Part shown: positions 43,372 to 52,941 of the stretch, piece after piece
Numbering within the stretch: the stretch's first letter is position 1
Layout: every line of letters starts with the position of its first letter
DNA from: CATOSP01 sp965204715
GTDB lineage: Bacteria > Chloroflexota > Dehalococcoidia > Lucifugimonadales > UBA3495
Direction of reading: 5' to 3'
DNA: 64,000 nt
Assembly (NCBI GenBank): GCA_965204715.1
Contig: OZ242009.1
Location: forward strand, 2,852,001-2,916,000
Notes under the pieces: model-generated
The model's database searches: none
Told to the model about the DNA's origin: nothing
The model's input: the letters and a program-made list of their open reading frames with translations, nothing else
Translations under genes and position numbers: made by a program

Positions 43372-44136
43372 GTGGACGCGCTTCCCGCATTCGTGATCAA
43401 CCTGGATTCCCAACCCACGCGATGGCAAATGGCGTCATCCCAACTGGTCCGCCTTGGTTTGGAGCATGAGCGTTTCCCCGCCATCAATGGGGCGGCGCTG
43501 TCCCGGATTGACCTGGACCGGCGTGTTGACTGGGAAGCCACCAGGAAATGGAAGTTCAACATCACACCTGCGGAAATTGGGGGCTACCTGAGTCATATAT
43601 CCCTTATCAATCAGATAGCGCAGGACAATCTTCCAGGCGCCTTCATCTTCGAGGACGATTTTGCAGCGTCAGATGACCTGCCCGCGGTGGTGAGAGTCTT
43701 ATCCCAATGTGAGTTTGAACGGCCTCTTATGGTGAGGCTCTATTCGCCTCCCAGGCAGTTGGCCTTCCCCGTTTATCAAAGAGCGCTGGCCGACGGACTC
43801 AAGCTATCTGTGGCTTTCCGCATTCCGCCGGGAGCAGTGGCGTATTACATAAATCGGGCTGCCGCGCAGACCCTGGCTGCAAAGTGCAACGTGTTTTACA
43901 TGCCCATCGATTGCCAGTACCGGCACCATTGGCAGACGGGGGTGGACGTGCTCATGGTTTCTCCCGCGCCGGTACAGGTAGCCGAAAGCAGCTACGAAGA
44001 CAGTTCAATGGAACCGGGCAGAAAAGAGCGCAGGCGTTGGACTACAAGGATTCGCCACTACAGGCGAATATCCTATCGGGAGGGCTTCAACATCATCCAT
44101 TTGCCGGGCCGGGTGATCAGGGCCATGAGGAGTTGA
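43372..44136 (+). CDS. family 25 glycosyltransferase (LOS biosynthesis type)
   Basis: A 254-residue GT25 protein. FVINLDSQPTRWQMASSQL at the start is the family signature (NLDxxxxRW), followed by ITPAEIGGYLSHISLINQIA near residue 65. FIFEDDFAASDDLPAVVRVL near residue 90 contains the EDD metal site. Members add galactose or similar sugars to lipooligosaccharide. GTG at 43372 lies just after the previous gene's stop; GGAGATGA serves it. Confidence 0.82.
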   Translation: MDALPAFVINLDSQPTRWQMASSQLVRLGLEHERFPAINGAALSRIDLDRRVDWEATRKWKFNITPAEIGGYLSHISLINQIAQDNLPGAFIFEDDFAASDDLPAVVRVLSQCEFERPLMVRLYSPPRQLAFPVYQRALADGLKLSVAFRIPPGAVAYYINRAAAQTLAAKCNVFYMPIDCQYRHHWQTGVDVLMVSPAPVQVAESSYEDSSMEPGRKERRRWTTRIRHYRRISYREGFNIIHLPGRVIRAMRS

Positions 44137-44137
44137 C

Positions 44138-45541
44138 TTGCCGTCTCGTGCAGGCAACCACTGGCGGCAGTTGCCGCCCCGGATTTCTCCGGAGGACTTT
44201 GTCCCGTCCCAGCGGGTAAGCGTGATCATTCCCTATTACCAGGCCCTGGATAACCTCCGCCTGGCCATTGCCGCCCTGCACAACCAGACATACCCGCAAC
44301 ACCTCGTCGAAATCATTGTTGTGGACGACGGCTCCGAGCCGCCCCTGTCTCCCGGCGATATTCCGGACGGCGTCAGGATAATCAGGCAGGAAAGGGACGG
44401 GTACGGCACGGGCCGGGCGCGGCACGCCGGGGCCTCGGCGGCGACGGGAAGCATTCTGGTCTTTACGGACGGGGACGTCATCCTGCACCCCGGCAACCTG
44501 CTGGAACAGGTCCGGTGGCACACCGCCGGGTCTCACGTCTTCTCCTTCGGCGACCTTCTGGCCGTAGATACCGGGCAGGTCAACGTTCATGACCCCAGCA
44601 TATCCGACAGGCTCATCAACGGCGACGAAAGCATTCCTCACCACCGGCTGGATTGGCACCGTACCGTACGCCGCTGGACCCGTGACTTTACCAAGGGCGA
44701 AGACAACCTGTTCAGTTTTATAGCCGGGTATAACTACGCCGTGGACCGGGACATGTACCGGCGGTGGGACCTCGGTAAGCATTCGGAGCGTTTCAAACAT
44801 TGGGGCTTTGAAGACAGCTACGTGGCCTACCGTGCCCACGCCCAGGGGGCCGTTTTCGTGCCCGCCCACGACGCCAAGTGCTGGCACCTGGGCATACCCA
44901 ATCACCCCGGCGACAGGCCGCGGGACGTGAAGCTGAATGCCGCGCTCATGGAGCAGTTGGCGCCTCACTCCTTCACGCGGCACCCGGCAGCCGGCAGCGG
45001 TTTTGAGGTTCCCCAGTCCGTCATCACCTTGCGGACGGGAAACGCGGACATACTTCTTGCCGTGGTGACGGACCTGCTGGCCGGCCCCATGAGCGACGCG
45101 ATTATACGGGTGGACCTTTCCGGTCTGGACGCTGATTCGGCTCTGTACGCAAGGAGGCGGCTTCAATCCACGCCCAAGGTCGTGTTCGACGAACCGGGCT
45201 CGAGCCTGGATTCATTCCCCGACAGCCCCCTGCACATCGACATCGCCACCCGGGTCCCGCTGAAGCCCCGGCTGATGCGGCGCTTGCGCCGCACGCTGGG
45301 GACGGGACCAGGTTTCCGGGCTCAGGGCGAGCATTGCGCTATACTGATGGCCCGGTCGCGGTATCTGCACCAGGCCGCAATGGGCCTTTCGGTAAGCCCC
45401 TTGCCTTCGGTCAGGGCAAGCAAATTCACCAGCCGCAAGCTGAAGACCGTACCTGACCCGATGCACGGGATGCGGCAGTATATCCGCAGGAGGCTTCTGC
45501 CGAGGTATCTCTTCCGGAGGCTCACCGGTCGTGGCCGCTAG
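44138..45541 (+). CDS. family 2 glycosyltransferase with C-terminal extension
   Basis: A 467-residue protein. VSVIIPYYQALDNLRLAIAA and IIVVDDGSEPPLSPGD are the GT2 start, and SILVFTDGDVILHPGNLLEQ holds the DxD. KHWGFEDSYVAYRAHAQGAV is the acceptor-side ED segment seen in chondroitin-synthase-like enzymes. The last 200 residues, basic at the end (MRQYIRRRLLPRYLFRRLTG), are unrecognised. TTG at 44138 follows GAGGAGTTGAC. It overlaps the next gene by 11 bases. Confidence 0.82.
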   Translation: MPSRAGNHWRQLPPRISPEDFVPSQRVSVIIPYYQALDNLRLAIAALHNQTYPQHLVEIIVVDDGSEPPLSPGDIPDGVRIIRQERDGYGTGRARHAGASAATGSILVFTDGDVILHPGNLLEQVRWHTAGSHVFSFGDLLAVDTGQVNVHDPSISDRLINGDESIPHHRLDWHRTVRRWTRDFTKGEDNLFSFIAGYNYAVDRDMYRRWDLGKHSERFKHWGFEDSYVAYRAHAQGAVFVPAHDAKCWHLGIPNHPGDRPRDVKLNAALMEQLAPHSFTRHPAAGSGFEVPQSVITLRTGNADILLAVVTDLLAGPMSDAIIRVDLSGLDADSALYARRRLQSTPKVVFDEPGSSLDSFPDSPLHIDIATRVPLKPRLMRRLRRTLGTGPGFRAQGEHCAILMARSRYLHQAAMGLSVSPLPSVRASKFTSRKLKTVPDPMHGMRQYIRRRLLPRYLFRRLTGRGR

Positions 45542-46667
45542 GGTCTTTGCCCTGTACACGTCCCACGTCAACGTTGGCGGCGTGGAAAGCGTCTACAACC
45601 TCATCGCCCAGGCCCTCCTCGACCGGGGCTGGCAGGTGGACATGCTGACCAAAGCCGGCGGGGTCCTTTACGAGAGCCGCATCCCCCAGGGATCCCGGGC
45701 TGTTACGATAGGCAGGGTGGGAATCCCCTCCTTGCTCAAGTATATGGCCTCCCGAAAGCCGGACTACATCATGTCCGCCAAGATGGACTGCAACGTGGAA
45801 CTCCTTGCCTGCAAGGCCCTGTATAACAACAGGACCAGGGCCATCATCAGGTATGACGGCGTACTCGATGCCCACTACCTCCCGGAGCTTCTTCCCAAGG
45901 TTAAACGGGCTGTTGGCCGCTTCCTGATGGGATGCCTGCTGAAAGAAGCGCACGTTGCTATTGCGGTATCCGATGGCATGATGGCCGCCGCCCTGGAGAG
46001 TTTCCCCGACCAGGGGCATAACCTGCACCGGCTGTACAACCCCATTGACACGGGCAAGATACGTGAACTCGCCCGCGAACCCTGCGACCATCCCTGGATA
46101 ACATCCGGGATGACCGGCGATGTGCCCGTCATTCTCCACGTGGGCCGCCTCGCCCCCGAAAAAGACATCCCCACGCTGCTCCGGGCCTTTGCCCTTGCCT
46201 GGCAGGACAGGGAGTTGCGCCTGATCATTGTGGGAATAGGCCCGGAAGAGGCCAACCTTAAACGAGAGGCGCACAGGCTGGGCATCGCGGAATCGGTATC
46301 CTTTGCCGGGTACGTTGAAAATCAATATGCGTATCTGGCCAGGGCCCAGGTATTCGCCATGAGTTCCGTGGCGGAAGGGTTGGGCTGCGTCCTGCAGGAG
46401 GCGATGGCCTGCTCCGCATCCATCGTCTGCACCGACTATACCTTCGGAGCCAGGGAGCTGCTGGCGGGGGGCGAGTATGGGATTCTGGTGCCCATGTCAA
46501 ACCCCAAGGTCCTGGCAGAGGGCATGCTTGCCGCCCTGGACCGACCCATAGGCCCAGAGGCACTGCAAAAGCGGGCAACCGAGTTTGACATAGATATCCA
46601 CATAAGTGAGCTGCTAGGCATCATAGGTGAACCCATTGAACAGGTCATCGCGGCCCGGCTCCGGTAG
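45531..46667 (+). CDS. family 4 glycosyltransferase
   Basis: A 378-residue GT-B enzyme. GGVESVYNLIAQALLDRGW is the N-terminal loop, HVGRLAPEKDIPTLLRAFAL near residue 205 is the conserved linker to the second Rossmann domain, and EGLGCVLQEAMACSASIVCT near residue 285 holds the E-x7-E nucleotide-sugar motif. TDYTFGARELLAGGEYGIL follows. GTG at 45531 lies inside the 3' end of the previous gene, so translation is coupled. Confidence 0.88.
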   Translation: MAARVFALYTSHVNVGGVESVYNLIAQALLDRGWQVDMLTKAGGVLYESRIPQGSRAVTIGRVGIPSLLKYMASRKPDYIMSAKMDCNVELLACKALYNNRTRAIIRYDGVLDAHYLPELLPKVKRAVGRFLMGCLLKEAHVAIAVSDGMMAAALESFPDQGHNLHRLYNPIDTGKIRELAREPCDHPWITSGMTGDVPVILHVGRLAPEKDIPTLLRAFALAWQDRELRLIIVGIGPEEANLKREAHRLGIAESVSFAGYVENQYAYLARAQVFAMSSVAEGLGCVLQEAMACSASIVCTDYTFGARELLAGGEYGILVPMSNPKVLAEGMLAALDRPIGPEALQKRATEFDIDIHISELLGIIGEPIEQVIAARLR

Positions 46668-46681
46668 TAGGAGGCCATGAC

Positions 46682-47491
46682 ATGGGCGGCTTGATCAAGA
46701 AGGTCTCGGTCATTACGGTCGTGTACCGGGACCCTCGGCTGTCTCGCGCCCTGGACTCGGTCCTGGGCCAGCAGGTGGACTGCGAAATAGAGGTGGTGGT
46801 CGTCAGCGATGAGACAGATGACGAGCTGAACGACATCCTCGATAGCTATGGCGACCGCATCACCGTACTGCGCAATCCGGCCAGGCAGGGCATGTACCGG
46901 GCCAGGAACCAGGGCCTGGCCGTGGCTACGGGAGAGGTAATCGCCTTTCTCAATGCCGATGACTACTACGCGGACCGCCAGGCGCTGGCCGCCGTCCTGG
47001 AGGTCTTCAGGTCCGACCCGGCGGTGGAATTGGTCTACGGGAACGTCAGGAAGGTGAACTCCCGCGGAAAAACACTGCCCAGCCGGTTTGCGAAAGAGGC
47101 AAGCAGGCTGAATTGCTATCTCGGCTGGCTGCCGCCCGACCCGACCGTGTTCTACCGGAGGGAGGTTTTTGACCGGGTCCACCATTACCACGAGCGCTTT
47201 GAAATCGACGGTGACGCGGAACTGCTGTTCAGGCTGCTGATGAGGGAACGGGCGCCGTACCGGCGGCTGGACCGTATACTGACGAATTTCGAGAACGGCG
47301 GGATGTCGAACTGGTCGGTGCGCCAACGTCTGAAGATGGCCTGGGAGTACCGGCTAGTCTGGCGGCTCAATGACGTGCCCTCCGTGCTTTGCAGACTTGC
47401 GCCCCTGCTTATCATCATCTTCTGGGTGGTGTCATACGCGGAAACAATCAGCAAATTCGGTTTTGCGAGATTCTCCGGACTCAGAAACTGA
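46682..47491 (+). CDS. family 2 glycosyltransferase, paralogue of the gene at 42600
   Basis: A 269-residue GT-A enzyme. VSVITVVYRDPRLSRALDSV, VVVSDETDDELNDILDSYGD and AFLNADDYYADRQAL align well with the 42600 product, showing a shared origin by duplication. The C-terminus adds one membrane helix (PLLIIIFWVVSYAETISKF). ATG at 46682 follows TAGGAGGCCATGAC. A further relic of the family follows at 47527. Confidence 0.86.
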   Translation: MGGLIKKVSVITVVYRDPRLSRALDSVLGQQVDCEIEVVVVSDETDDELNDILDSYGDRITVLRNPARQGMYRARNQGLAVATGEVIAFLNADDYYADRQALAAVLEVFRSDPAVELVYGNVRKVNSRGKTLPSRFAKEASRLNCYLGWLPPDPTVFYRREVFDRVHHYHERFEIDGDAELLFRLLMRERAPYRRLDRILTNFENGGMSNWSVRQRLKMAWEYRLVWRLNDVPSVLCRLAPLLIIIFWVVSYAETISKFGFARFSGLRN

Positions 47492-47526
47492 CCAGGGCAG
47501 ACATACGGGAGGAAACCGGAATAGGA

Positions 47527-47797
47527 CGATACTGCGGGACCCGAGGGCGGAATTGTCTACGGCAATGCGGAGGCGCTGGATAAGTCCGGTGAGACGATGG
47601 CAATCCGGGGAACCATGTCTCCCAACAGGTTGTACTGGTACGCCGTATGGCATCCTCCCGAATCGGCGATCTTCTGTCGCCGGAGCATCCGGGAACGCCA
47701 TCGCGCCTATAACAAGAATTTGGGACAGTGGGAGAATTTTACCGGCGTACCTGAAGCTGTGCAGAACAAGGTCCGCGAAATCTCGTCTGCTGAGTGA
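47527..47797 (+). pseudogene. fragment of a family 2 glycosyltransferase
   Basis: The plus-strand frame from 47527 reads GGIVYGNAEALDKSGE, then NRLYWYAVWHPPESAIFCRR and SIRERHRAYN. This aligns with LVYGNVRKVNSRGK through LGWLPPDPTVFYRREVFDRV in the intact gene just upstream. The N-terminal half with the DxD is gone, and a stop precedes the fragment. From about residue 55 it no longer matches. It is a decayed third copy of the paralogous pair. Confidence 0.55.
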
Positions 47798-47874
47798 ATT
47801 TTGCACAGTTTTGTGTGGTCGGAGGCGAATGGGCATGCAGTACGTGACTGGGCTTTCCGACTTTTCGTGTATTT

Positions 47875-48330
47875 TTACGCGTCATTTGGGAATACATCGT
47901 AGCTCCAGGTGGAGACCTGAAGCGGGTCAAGCCGGTGTATCCCCGGAATCTGGTCCAGCTTGGTGTCTGCGGAGATTATGTAGCTTGTTCTCAACCTGAG
48001 CATGACGGCGGCGTGGAGCAGGTCGCGGGCACTGACTCCCGGGTATCTCCCGGCCATCCCGGCGGCCAGATGCGTGTCTTCTGGATATATGGGCTCAATC
48101 CGTCCTTCCATGGTTGTTTCGAACCGGTTGAAGACCTGCTGTCCCAGCTCCCATCTGTCGGCGGAGAGGTAGTAGTGGATCAGTTCCTGGAAAACCTCGG
48201 TGCTGGTTATGAAGGAATCCGGGCGGCTTGCCACCAGGTTGAGAATCTCTATAGAAGGTTCTTTGTGGGGATGTTCCCGTCCGGCGGCGTACATGGGGAT
48301 ATTGGTGTCAAGAAATGATGTGGGGCTCAT
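47875..48330 (-). CDS. PIN-domain toxin (VapC type)
   Basis: A 151-residue PIN-domain ribonuclease. SPTSFLDTNIPMYAAG holds the first Asp, FITSTEVFQELIHYYL the Glu, VSARDLLHAAVMLRL the second Asp, and YIISADTKLDQI the last Asp, a complete set of acidic ligands. It overlaps the antitoxin gene by 23 bases, as is usual for VapBC. ATG at 48330 is preferred to the start 10 codons upstream. It lies between glycan genes and is unrelated to them. Confidence 0.85.
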   Translation of the reverse strand: MSPTSFLDTNIPMYAAGREHPHKEPSIEILNLVASRPDSFITSTEVFQELIHYYLSADRWELGQQVFNRFETTMEGRIEPIYPEDTHLAAGMAGRYPGVSARDLLHAAVMLRLRTSYIISADTKLDQIPGIHRLDPLQVSTWSYDVFPNDA

Positions 48331-48559
48331 GCGTTCCTTCCAGAATCCGGTAGAGATCATCCGGGTTGTCGGGGACTTCCATCGACATTCCGGCCAATTC
48401 CTCTATCGCTTTGATTCTCCGGGCCTTGATGACGCCTTCATAGGCTTGCTCGATCAGGCGGCGCACGACTTCTGATGCCGAGACTCCGTCTTTCTCTGCC
48501 AGTTCATCAAGGCGTTCCCTGCATTCTGGGTCCAACCGGACTTCGAAACGGCTGGCCAT
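48308..48559 (-). CDS. ribbon-helix-helix antitoxin (VapB type)
   Basis: An 83-residue protein. RFEVRLDPECRERLDELAEK is the beta strand and first helix of an RHH DNA-binding fold, and VSASEVVRRLIEQAYEGVIK the second helix. The acidic tail probably neutralises the PIN toxin encoded just downstream. ATG at 48559, 6 bases after GGAG, is preferred to the ATG two codons earlier. It probably autoregulates its own promoter, as is known for such pairs. Confidence 0.83.
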   Translation of the reverse strand: MASRFEVRLDPECRERLDELAEKDGVSASEVVRRLIEQAYEGVIKARRIKAIEELAGMSMEVPDNPDDLYRILEGTHEPHIIS

Positions 48560-48617
48560 GCGCATCTCCTGGAGTTTATCCGTATGAGTTTGTACGTAAG
48601 ATATTATCCTTATGGTA

Positions 48618-51314
48618 TCATGGCTTGCGCCTCCTCCCCAAGGGTGTGCGGCCTTGGGAACCCGCCGCAGAAGCCGGGCTCAGCCGGCTGTGCAGGCCCA
48701 GGATGATGCCGGCCGCCATCCAGATGACGGTGTTGATGTTGGCGGGCCCGATGAAAAAGCCGGGCGACGTCATGCTCAACAGAAGAGCGCCCGCCAGTAT
48801 TGCGGCGCAGGCCGAAGCCAGCAGCGCATCGGACCTTGCCAGGCCGAGGCGCAGCAGTTGACCGCCCCGGTAAAACAGGAAACTGACCATCAGGGCGAAC
48901 CAGGCGGGCCACAGCACCCCGGTATAGGCCGCGAACTTCAGCCACAGGTTGTGGACCTCCAGGTCTTCTGTGACCCTTGCTTCGGCAGCGCCGAACCCGT
49001 GTCCCAGCAGGGGGCGTTCGGCTATGCTGTCGAAGGCTATGAGATAGTGGCGCAGCCTGTCTGATGTAGCGACCATCCAGCGCTCCATCACCTCGGAATC
49101 AGGACCTTCGGGCAGGCGGCTGGGCGATGGGGGCGATACCGGATTGACCGCGATGTCGGCGGGGGACGCTTCCCGTTCCACCGTCACCGTGTAGGTCCTC
49201 CTGGTCACACCGTCCTCGGCGGTCACTTCGATGTCAATAACGTTCGGTCCCTCACTGAGTTGGACCGGGGCGCTGGCCCTGCCGCTGACCGCGCTCTTCA
49301 ATTCTCCCCGCAGCCCGACCTTGACGGTCGCCCTGCCCGTGTCCTTGACCGTGGCGGTCACGTGGGTCGAGGTGACGCGGAATGGAACTTCGCACCCTCT
49401 GTATGCGGTCACGCCGGAGTTGAAACTTGGCTCCAGGAAGGTATCCGTCACCCTCAGCGCGCTGAGACCCGCTTCCCCGGATGCTGCCCGTTGTTGTGGC
49501 GGCGATAGCGTCGGCAGTCTGGCAAGCGATGCCGCCGGGGTGGTGTTCACGCCCTTCAGCCGCACCCAACTGCTGGAACTGCCGTCTATCTCCACGCCGC
49601 CGGAGACCGTGAACGACCTCACGTACACCCCGGCGGCCACCCCGTTCCGGAGGCCCTCGATGGTGTATTCGGTCGTCCCCGGCGGGACCATTATGCCGTC
49701 CTCTGCCGTGGCCGAACATTGGTCAGGGGGATTGGCCCAAACGTAGGGCGTCTGGCTCCAGCGCAGGCCGTAGCGGATGTCGCCGTCGCTCAGTCCCGGC
49801 CGCGGGTTCGCCTTCCAGTCAACTTTCAGCGTCCCGTCGCCGGGCGTGACCTGTATGTCAACCGGCTCGTAGTCCGGGCTGGGCGCTTCGTCGTCATACA
49901 CCTTCACCGCGACCTCGGCGATGCTCAGGCTGAAGCCGTAGGCGGCATCGCTGCTGGACGCGGTGTGGGATATGGCGATGACGTCGTGAAAGATGTCGAT
50001 GTCCTGGGGGCAGTTGACGCCAACGGTCTGCGGCACGTTCCAGTTGTCCCGGGAGAAGGTCAGCGTGGCATTTGTGAGCGCCACGCGGCCGGGGTCGGAA
50101 CTCCTGGCCCGCACGGTCACCTCGCCGGTGGGCCGGGTATCGAGGACCACGGTATAGCTGCCCTGGCCGCCTTCGCCCAGGTCCAATACCGCCTGCGATA
50201 TTGTTGCTCCGGGCGCTGCGGGAATGATTTGCCCCGTAAGCACGCCGCTTGCGCCGGATGGGTCGTAGTTGTCAGCCTTGAAGTAGACCGTGGCGTTCGT
50301 GGTCCCGTTGACCATGCGCTCGTCCACCATCACGCCGCCGATGGCCGTGAAGTCGTAGCCGGCAATAGCCATCTCCGATGGGTGTGGCTGCTTTCCCCGC
50401 GGTGGCAATGGCTCTTCCCGCGCCGGCTGCGGCTCATCTCCGAATAACAGGGCCTGTTGATCGAGGTCCAGGTGATAGAAACAGGAGTGGTCCTCGAAGA
50501 CCGCGAATGAGACCATAGCCGTCGTCGCGACAAGGGCGACCCCAAGGAGCATTCCGGCGGCCCAGGCCCGGATTTCGCTCCGCAGCAGCAGGGCCGCCGA
50601 CAGCCCCGCCGTAATCAAAATTTCTATCCGTGACGTGGCCATGAACTGCGCCGCCAGCACCAGGGCGGTCAGCAGAAAGCCGGCCCCGGCCAGCCACGGC
50701 GACCAGGCCGGGCGGCGGGCGAAGAAGAGCGCCCCGGCCGGCAGCCAGAGTCCTATTACCGCGGGGGAGCCGTCCGGGGTGTTGTACAGGCGAAACGGGT
50801 CGTCTGCGCTGAAACCGCAGAGCCGCGACCAGTGCCAGTCCGACGCCGCCAGCATGGAGACAACCTGTATCGCCAGTATGCCGTACAGTATCGCCAGGGC
50901 CGAGACCAGGATGCGCCGGAGGCCCTCCCCGCTCCGGACTATCCAGAAGAACAGCCAGCAGAACGCGGCGGCATGGACCAAGTCCGCCGCGTAGTCGGCC
51001 GACCAGTGGAGGTTCCCCTGCAGGACTCCCGGAAGGGACAGGACCGCCAGGACGGCAAATCCCAGGGGACCGAGCAGACCGCCCGGGGTGCGAGAACTGC
51101 CGGAAGACAGGGCGGCGACCGAGGTCGTGCCGGCGGCCAGCAGGAAACACAGGATCTTGAGCGCGCTGATAACATCGTCCGGCACGCCCGGAACGTAGTA
51201 GTACGGAGCCGTGCCCAGGTATATGCTGAGAAGCCAGGGATACGTCCGCCGGCACAGGTTGGTTACCCGGTCATTTCCGCCCACCGGCCATATTCTGGAC
51301 AACACGGGATTCAA
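48618..51314 (-). CDS. O-antigen ligase-like membrane protein with large beta-sandwich insertion
   Basis: An 898-residue protein. Residues 1-285 (about eight helices) and 740-898 (PLLGHGFGAAEARVTEDLEV signature and three helices) match the gene next door closely. Between them, in the main outer loop, about 450 residues are inserted where the neighbour has about 75. The insert contains a Calx-beta-like part (about 320-490), an FN3-like part (about 500-620, PGDGTLKVDWKANPRPGLSD), and a cadherin-like beta sandwich (about 630-730, LSALRVTDTFLEPSFNSGVT and DGVTRRTYTVTVER). A ligase or polymerase with a carbohydrate- or surface-binding module is inferred. The start is a TTG at 51314 with no good ribosome site, so it is uncertain. 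Confidence 0.78.
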   Translation of the reverse strand: MNPVLSRIWPVGGNDRVTNLCRRTYPWLLSIYLGTAPYYYVPGVPDDVISALKILCFLLAAGTTSVAALSSGSSRTPGGLLGPLGFAVLAVLSLPGVLQGNLHWSADYAADLVHAAAFCWLFFWIVRSGEGLRRILVSALAILYGILAIQVVSMLAASDWHWSRLCGFSADDPFRLYNTPDGSPAVIGLWLPAGALFFARRPAWSPWLAGAGFLLTALVLAAQFMATSRIEILITAGLSAALLLRSEIRAWAAGMLLGVALVATTAMVSFAVFEDHSCFYHLDLDQQALLFGDEPQPAREEPLPPRGKQPHPSEMAIAGYDFTAIGGVMVDERMVNGTTNATVYFKADNYDPSGASGVLTGQIIPAAPGATISQAVLDLGEGGQGSYTVVLDTRPTGEVTVRARSSDPGRVALTNATLTFSRDNWNVPQTVGVNCPQDIDIFHDVIAISHTASSSDAAYGFSLSIAEVAVKVYDDEAPSPDYEPVDIQVTPGDGTLKVDWKANPRPGLSDGDIRYGLRWSQTPYVWANPPDQCSATAEDGIMVPPGTTEYTIEGLRNGVAAGVYVRSFTVSGGVEIDGSSSSWVRLKGVNTTPAASLARLPTLSPPQQRAASGEAGLSALRVTDTFLEPSFNSGVTAYRGCEVPFRVTSTHVTATVKDTGRATVKVGLRGELKSAVSGRASAPVQLSEGPNVIDIEVTAEDGVTRRTYTVTVEREASPADIAVNPVSPPSPSRLPEGPDSEVMERWMVATSDRLRHYLIAFDSIAERPLLGHGFGAAEARVTEDLEVHNLWLKFAAYTGVLWPAWFALMVSFLFYRGGQLLRLGLARSDALLASACAAILAGALLLSMTSPGFFIGPANINTVIWMAAGIILGLHSRLSPASAAGSQGRTPLGRRRKP

Positions 51315-51322
51315 TGCAAGTC

Positions 51323-52858
51323 TCAGGCTTGCTCACCGGGTCCCGTCTTCTCCGCAGACCCCGCGGAAGCCGCGCCCAACCGGCTGTGCAGGCCCAGGAT
51401 GGTGCCGGCCGACACCCAGATGACCGCGTTGAGGTGGGCGGCCATGAAAAAGCCGGGCTCCGTCAGGCTCAACAGCAACGCGCCCGCCAGTATCGCGGCG
51501 CAGGCCGAGACCGGCAACGCGGCGGTCCTTCCCAGGTCGCGGCGCAGCAATTGACCGCCCCGGTACAGCAGGAAAAGGACCATCAGGGCGAACCAGGCGG
51601 GCCAGAGCACCCCGGTATAGGCCGCGAACTTCAGCCACAGGTTGTGTATCTCATAGTCCCCGATATTCACCCTGGCAGCGCCGAATCCATGTCCCAGCAA
51701 GGGGCGTTCAGATATGCTGTCGAAGGCTACTGCATAGTGATACAGCCTGTGTGACGTGGCGACTTCCCAATGCTTCCCGTCATCGACCATTACCTGTGAT
51801 GCAGCGGCTTCCCAACGCTTCCTGTCATCGGCCATCCCCATCGTTTCCCGGTACTGCCGGACGTACTCTTCCGGCCTCCGCTTCAGGTCGCCGGACGACT
51901 CGGACAATTGCCTGGGGAGCGCGGAAATCCCCAAGCTCTCCTCAAGCAGAGCGGCCTGTTGATAGACATTCAGATGGTAGTAACAGGAAAGGTCCTTGAG
52001 GACGGCAAATGAAACTATGGCCACCGTGGCGACAATGGCGGACCCGAGGACCATCCCGGCGGCCCAGGCCCGGATTTCCCTCCGCAGCAGCAGGGCCGCC
52101 GACAGCCCCGCCACAATCAGAATTTCGGTCCGTGTGGTGGTCATGAACAGCGCCGCCAGCACCAGGACGGTCAGCAGAAAGGCCGTCCCGACGGTCCACG
52201 GCGACCAGAACGGCCGGCGGGCGAAAAGCAGCGCGCCGGCCGGCAGCCACAGCCCGATTACGAAGGCGGTGCCGTTGTTGTTGTAGTTCAGGCCGAAAGG
52301 GTCGTCTGCGCTGAAACCGCAGAGCCGCGACCAGTGCCAGTCCGACGCCGCCAGCATGGAGACGACCTGTATCGCCAGTATGCCGTACAGTATCGCCAGG
52401 GCCGGGACCAGGATGCGCCGGAGGTCCTCCCCGCTCCGGACTATCCAGAAGAACAGCCAGCAGAACGCGGCGGCTTGGACCAGGGCCAGGGCATAGGTGA
52501 GGGACCAGTAGGGCTGCCCCTGCAGGACGCCCGGAATGGACAGAATCGCCAGGACGGCAAATCCCAGCGGGCCGAGCAGACCGCCCGGGGTGCGAAAACT
52601 GCCGGAAGACAGGGCGGCGACAGAGGTCGTGCCGGCGGCCAGCAGGAAGCACAGGAGCTTGAACGCGACGATGGGGTCGGCCGGCACGCCCAGGACGTGG
52701 GAGTAAGGAATGATGTCGTCCGGCACGCCCGGTACGTGGTAGTAGGGAGCAATGCCCAGGTATATGCCGAGAAACCAGGGATACGTCCGCCGGCAGAAGT
52801 CCGGTACATGGCCGTACCAGCGCCACGGCCATATTATTGCTGCGTGCTGACTCAACAT
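51323..52858 (-). CDS. O-antigen ligase-like membrane protein, compact paralogue
   Basis: A 511-residue membrane protein with about eleven helices. WSRLCGFSADDPFGLNYNNN is shared almost exactly with the neighbour at 48618, and SISERPLLGHGFGAARVNIG is the WaaL/Wzy signature. The outer loop is only about 75 residues (ALPRQLSESSGDLKRRPEEY) where the neighbour has its insert. ATG at 52858 has no clear ribosome site. The gene ends 9 bases before the neighbour's start. Two such proteins in tandem, with a third at 35866, may separately polymerise and ligate the glycan. Confidence 0.8.
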   Translation of the reverse strand: MLSQHAAIIWPWRWYGHVPDFCRRTYPWFLGIYLGIAPYYHVPGVPDDIIPYSHVLGVPADPIVAFKLLCFLLAAGTTSVAALSSGSFRTPGGLLGPLGFAVLAILSIPGVLQGQPYWSLTYALALVQAAAFCWLFFWIVRSGEDLRRILVPALAILYGILAIQVVSMLAASDWHWSRLCGFSADDPFGLNYNNNGTAFVIGLWLPAGALLFARRPFWSPWTVGTAFLLTVLVLAALFMTTTRTEILIVAGLSAALLLRREIRAWAAGMVLGSAIVATVAIVSFAVLKDLSCYYHLNVYQQAALLEESLGISALPRQLSESSGDLKRRPEEYVRQYRETMGMADDRKRWEAAASQVMVDDGKHWEVATSHRLYHYAVAFDSISERPLLGHGFGAARVNIGDYEIHNLWLKFAAYTGVLWPAWFALMVLFLLYRGGQLLRRDLGRTAALPVSACAAILAGALLLSLTEPGFFMAAHLNAVIWVSAGTILGLHSRLGAASAGSAEKTGPGEQA

Positions 52859-52941
52859 GGGGTAAGCGACAGTTTGATTTCCTTCGCGGTCCTATATGGG
52901 CCATGCGCCTGGACTCCGGACCGTGTCCGGAAGGGCGTGGT

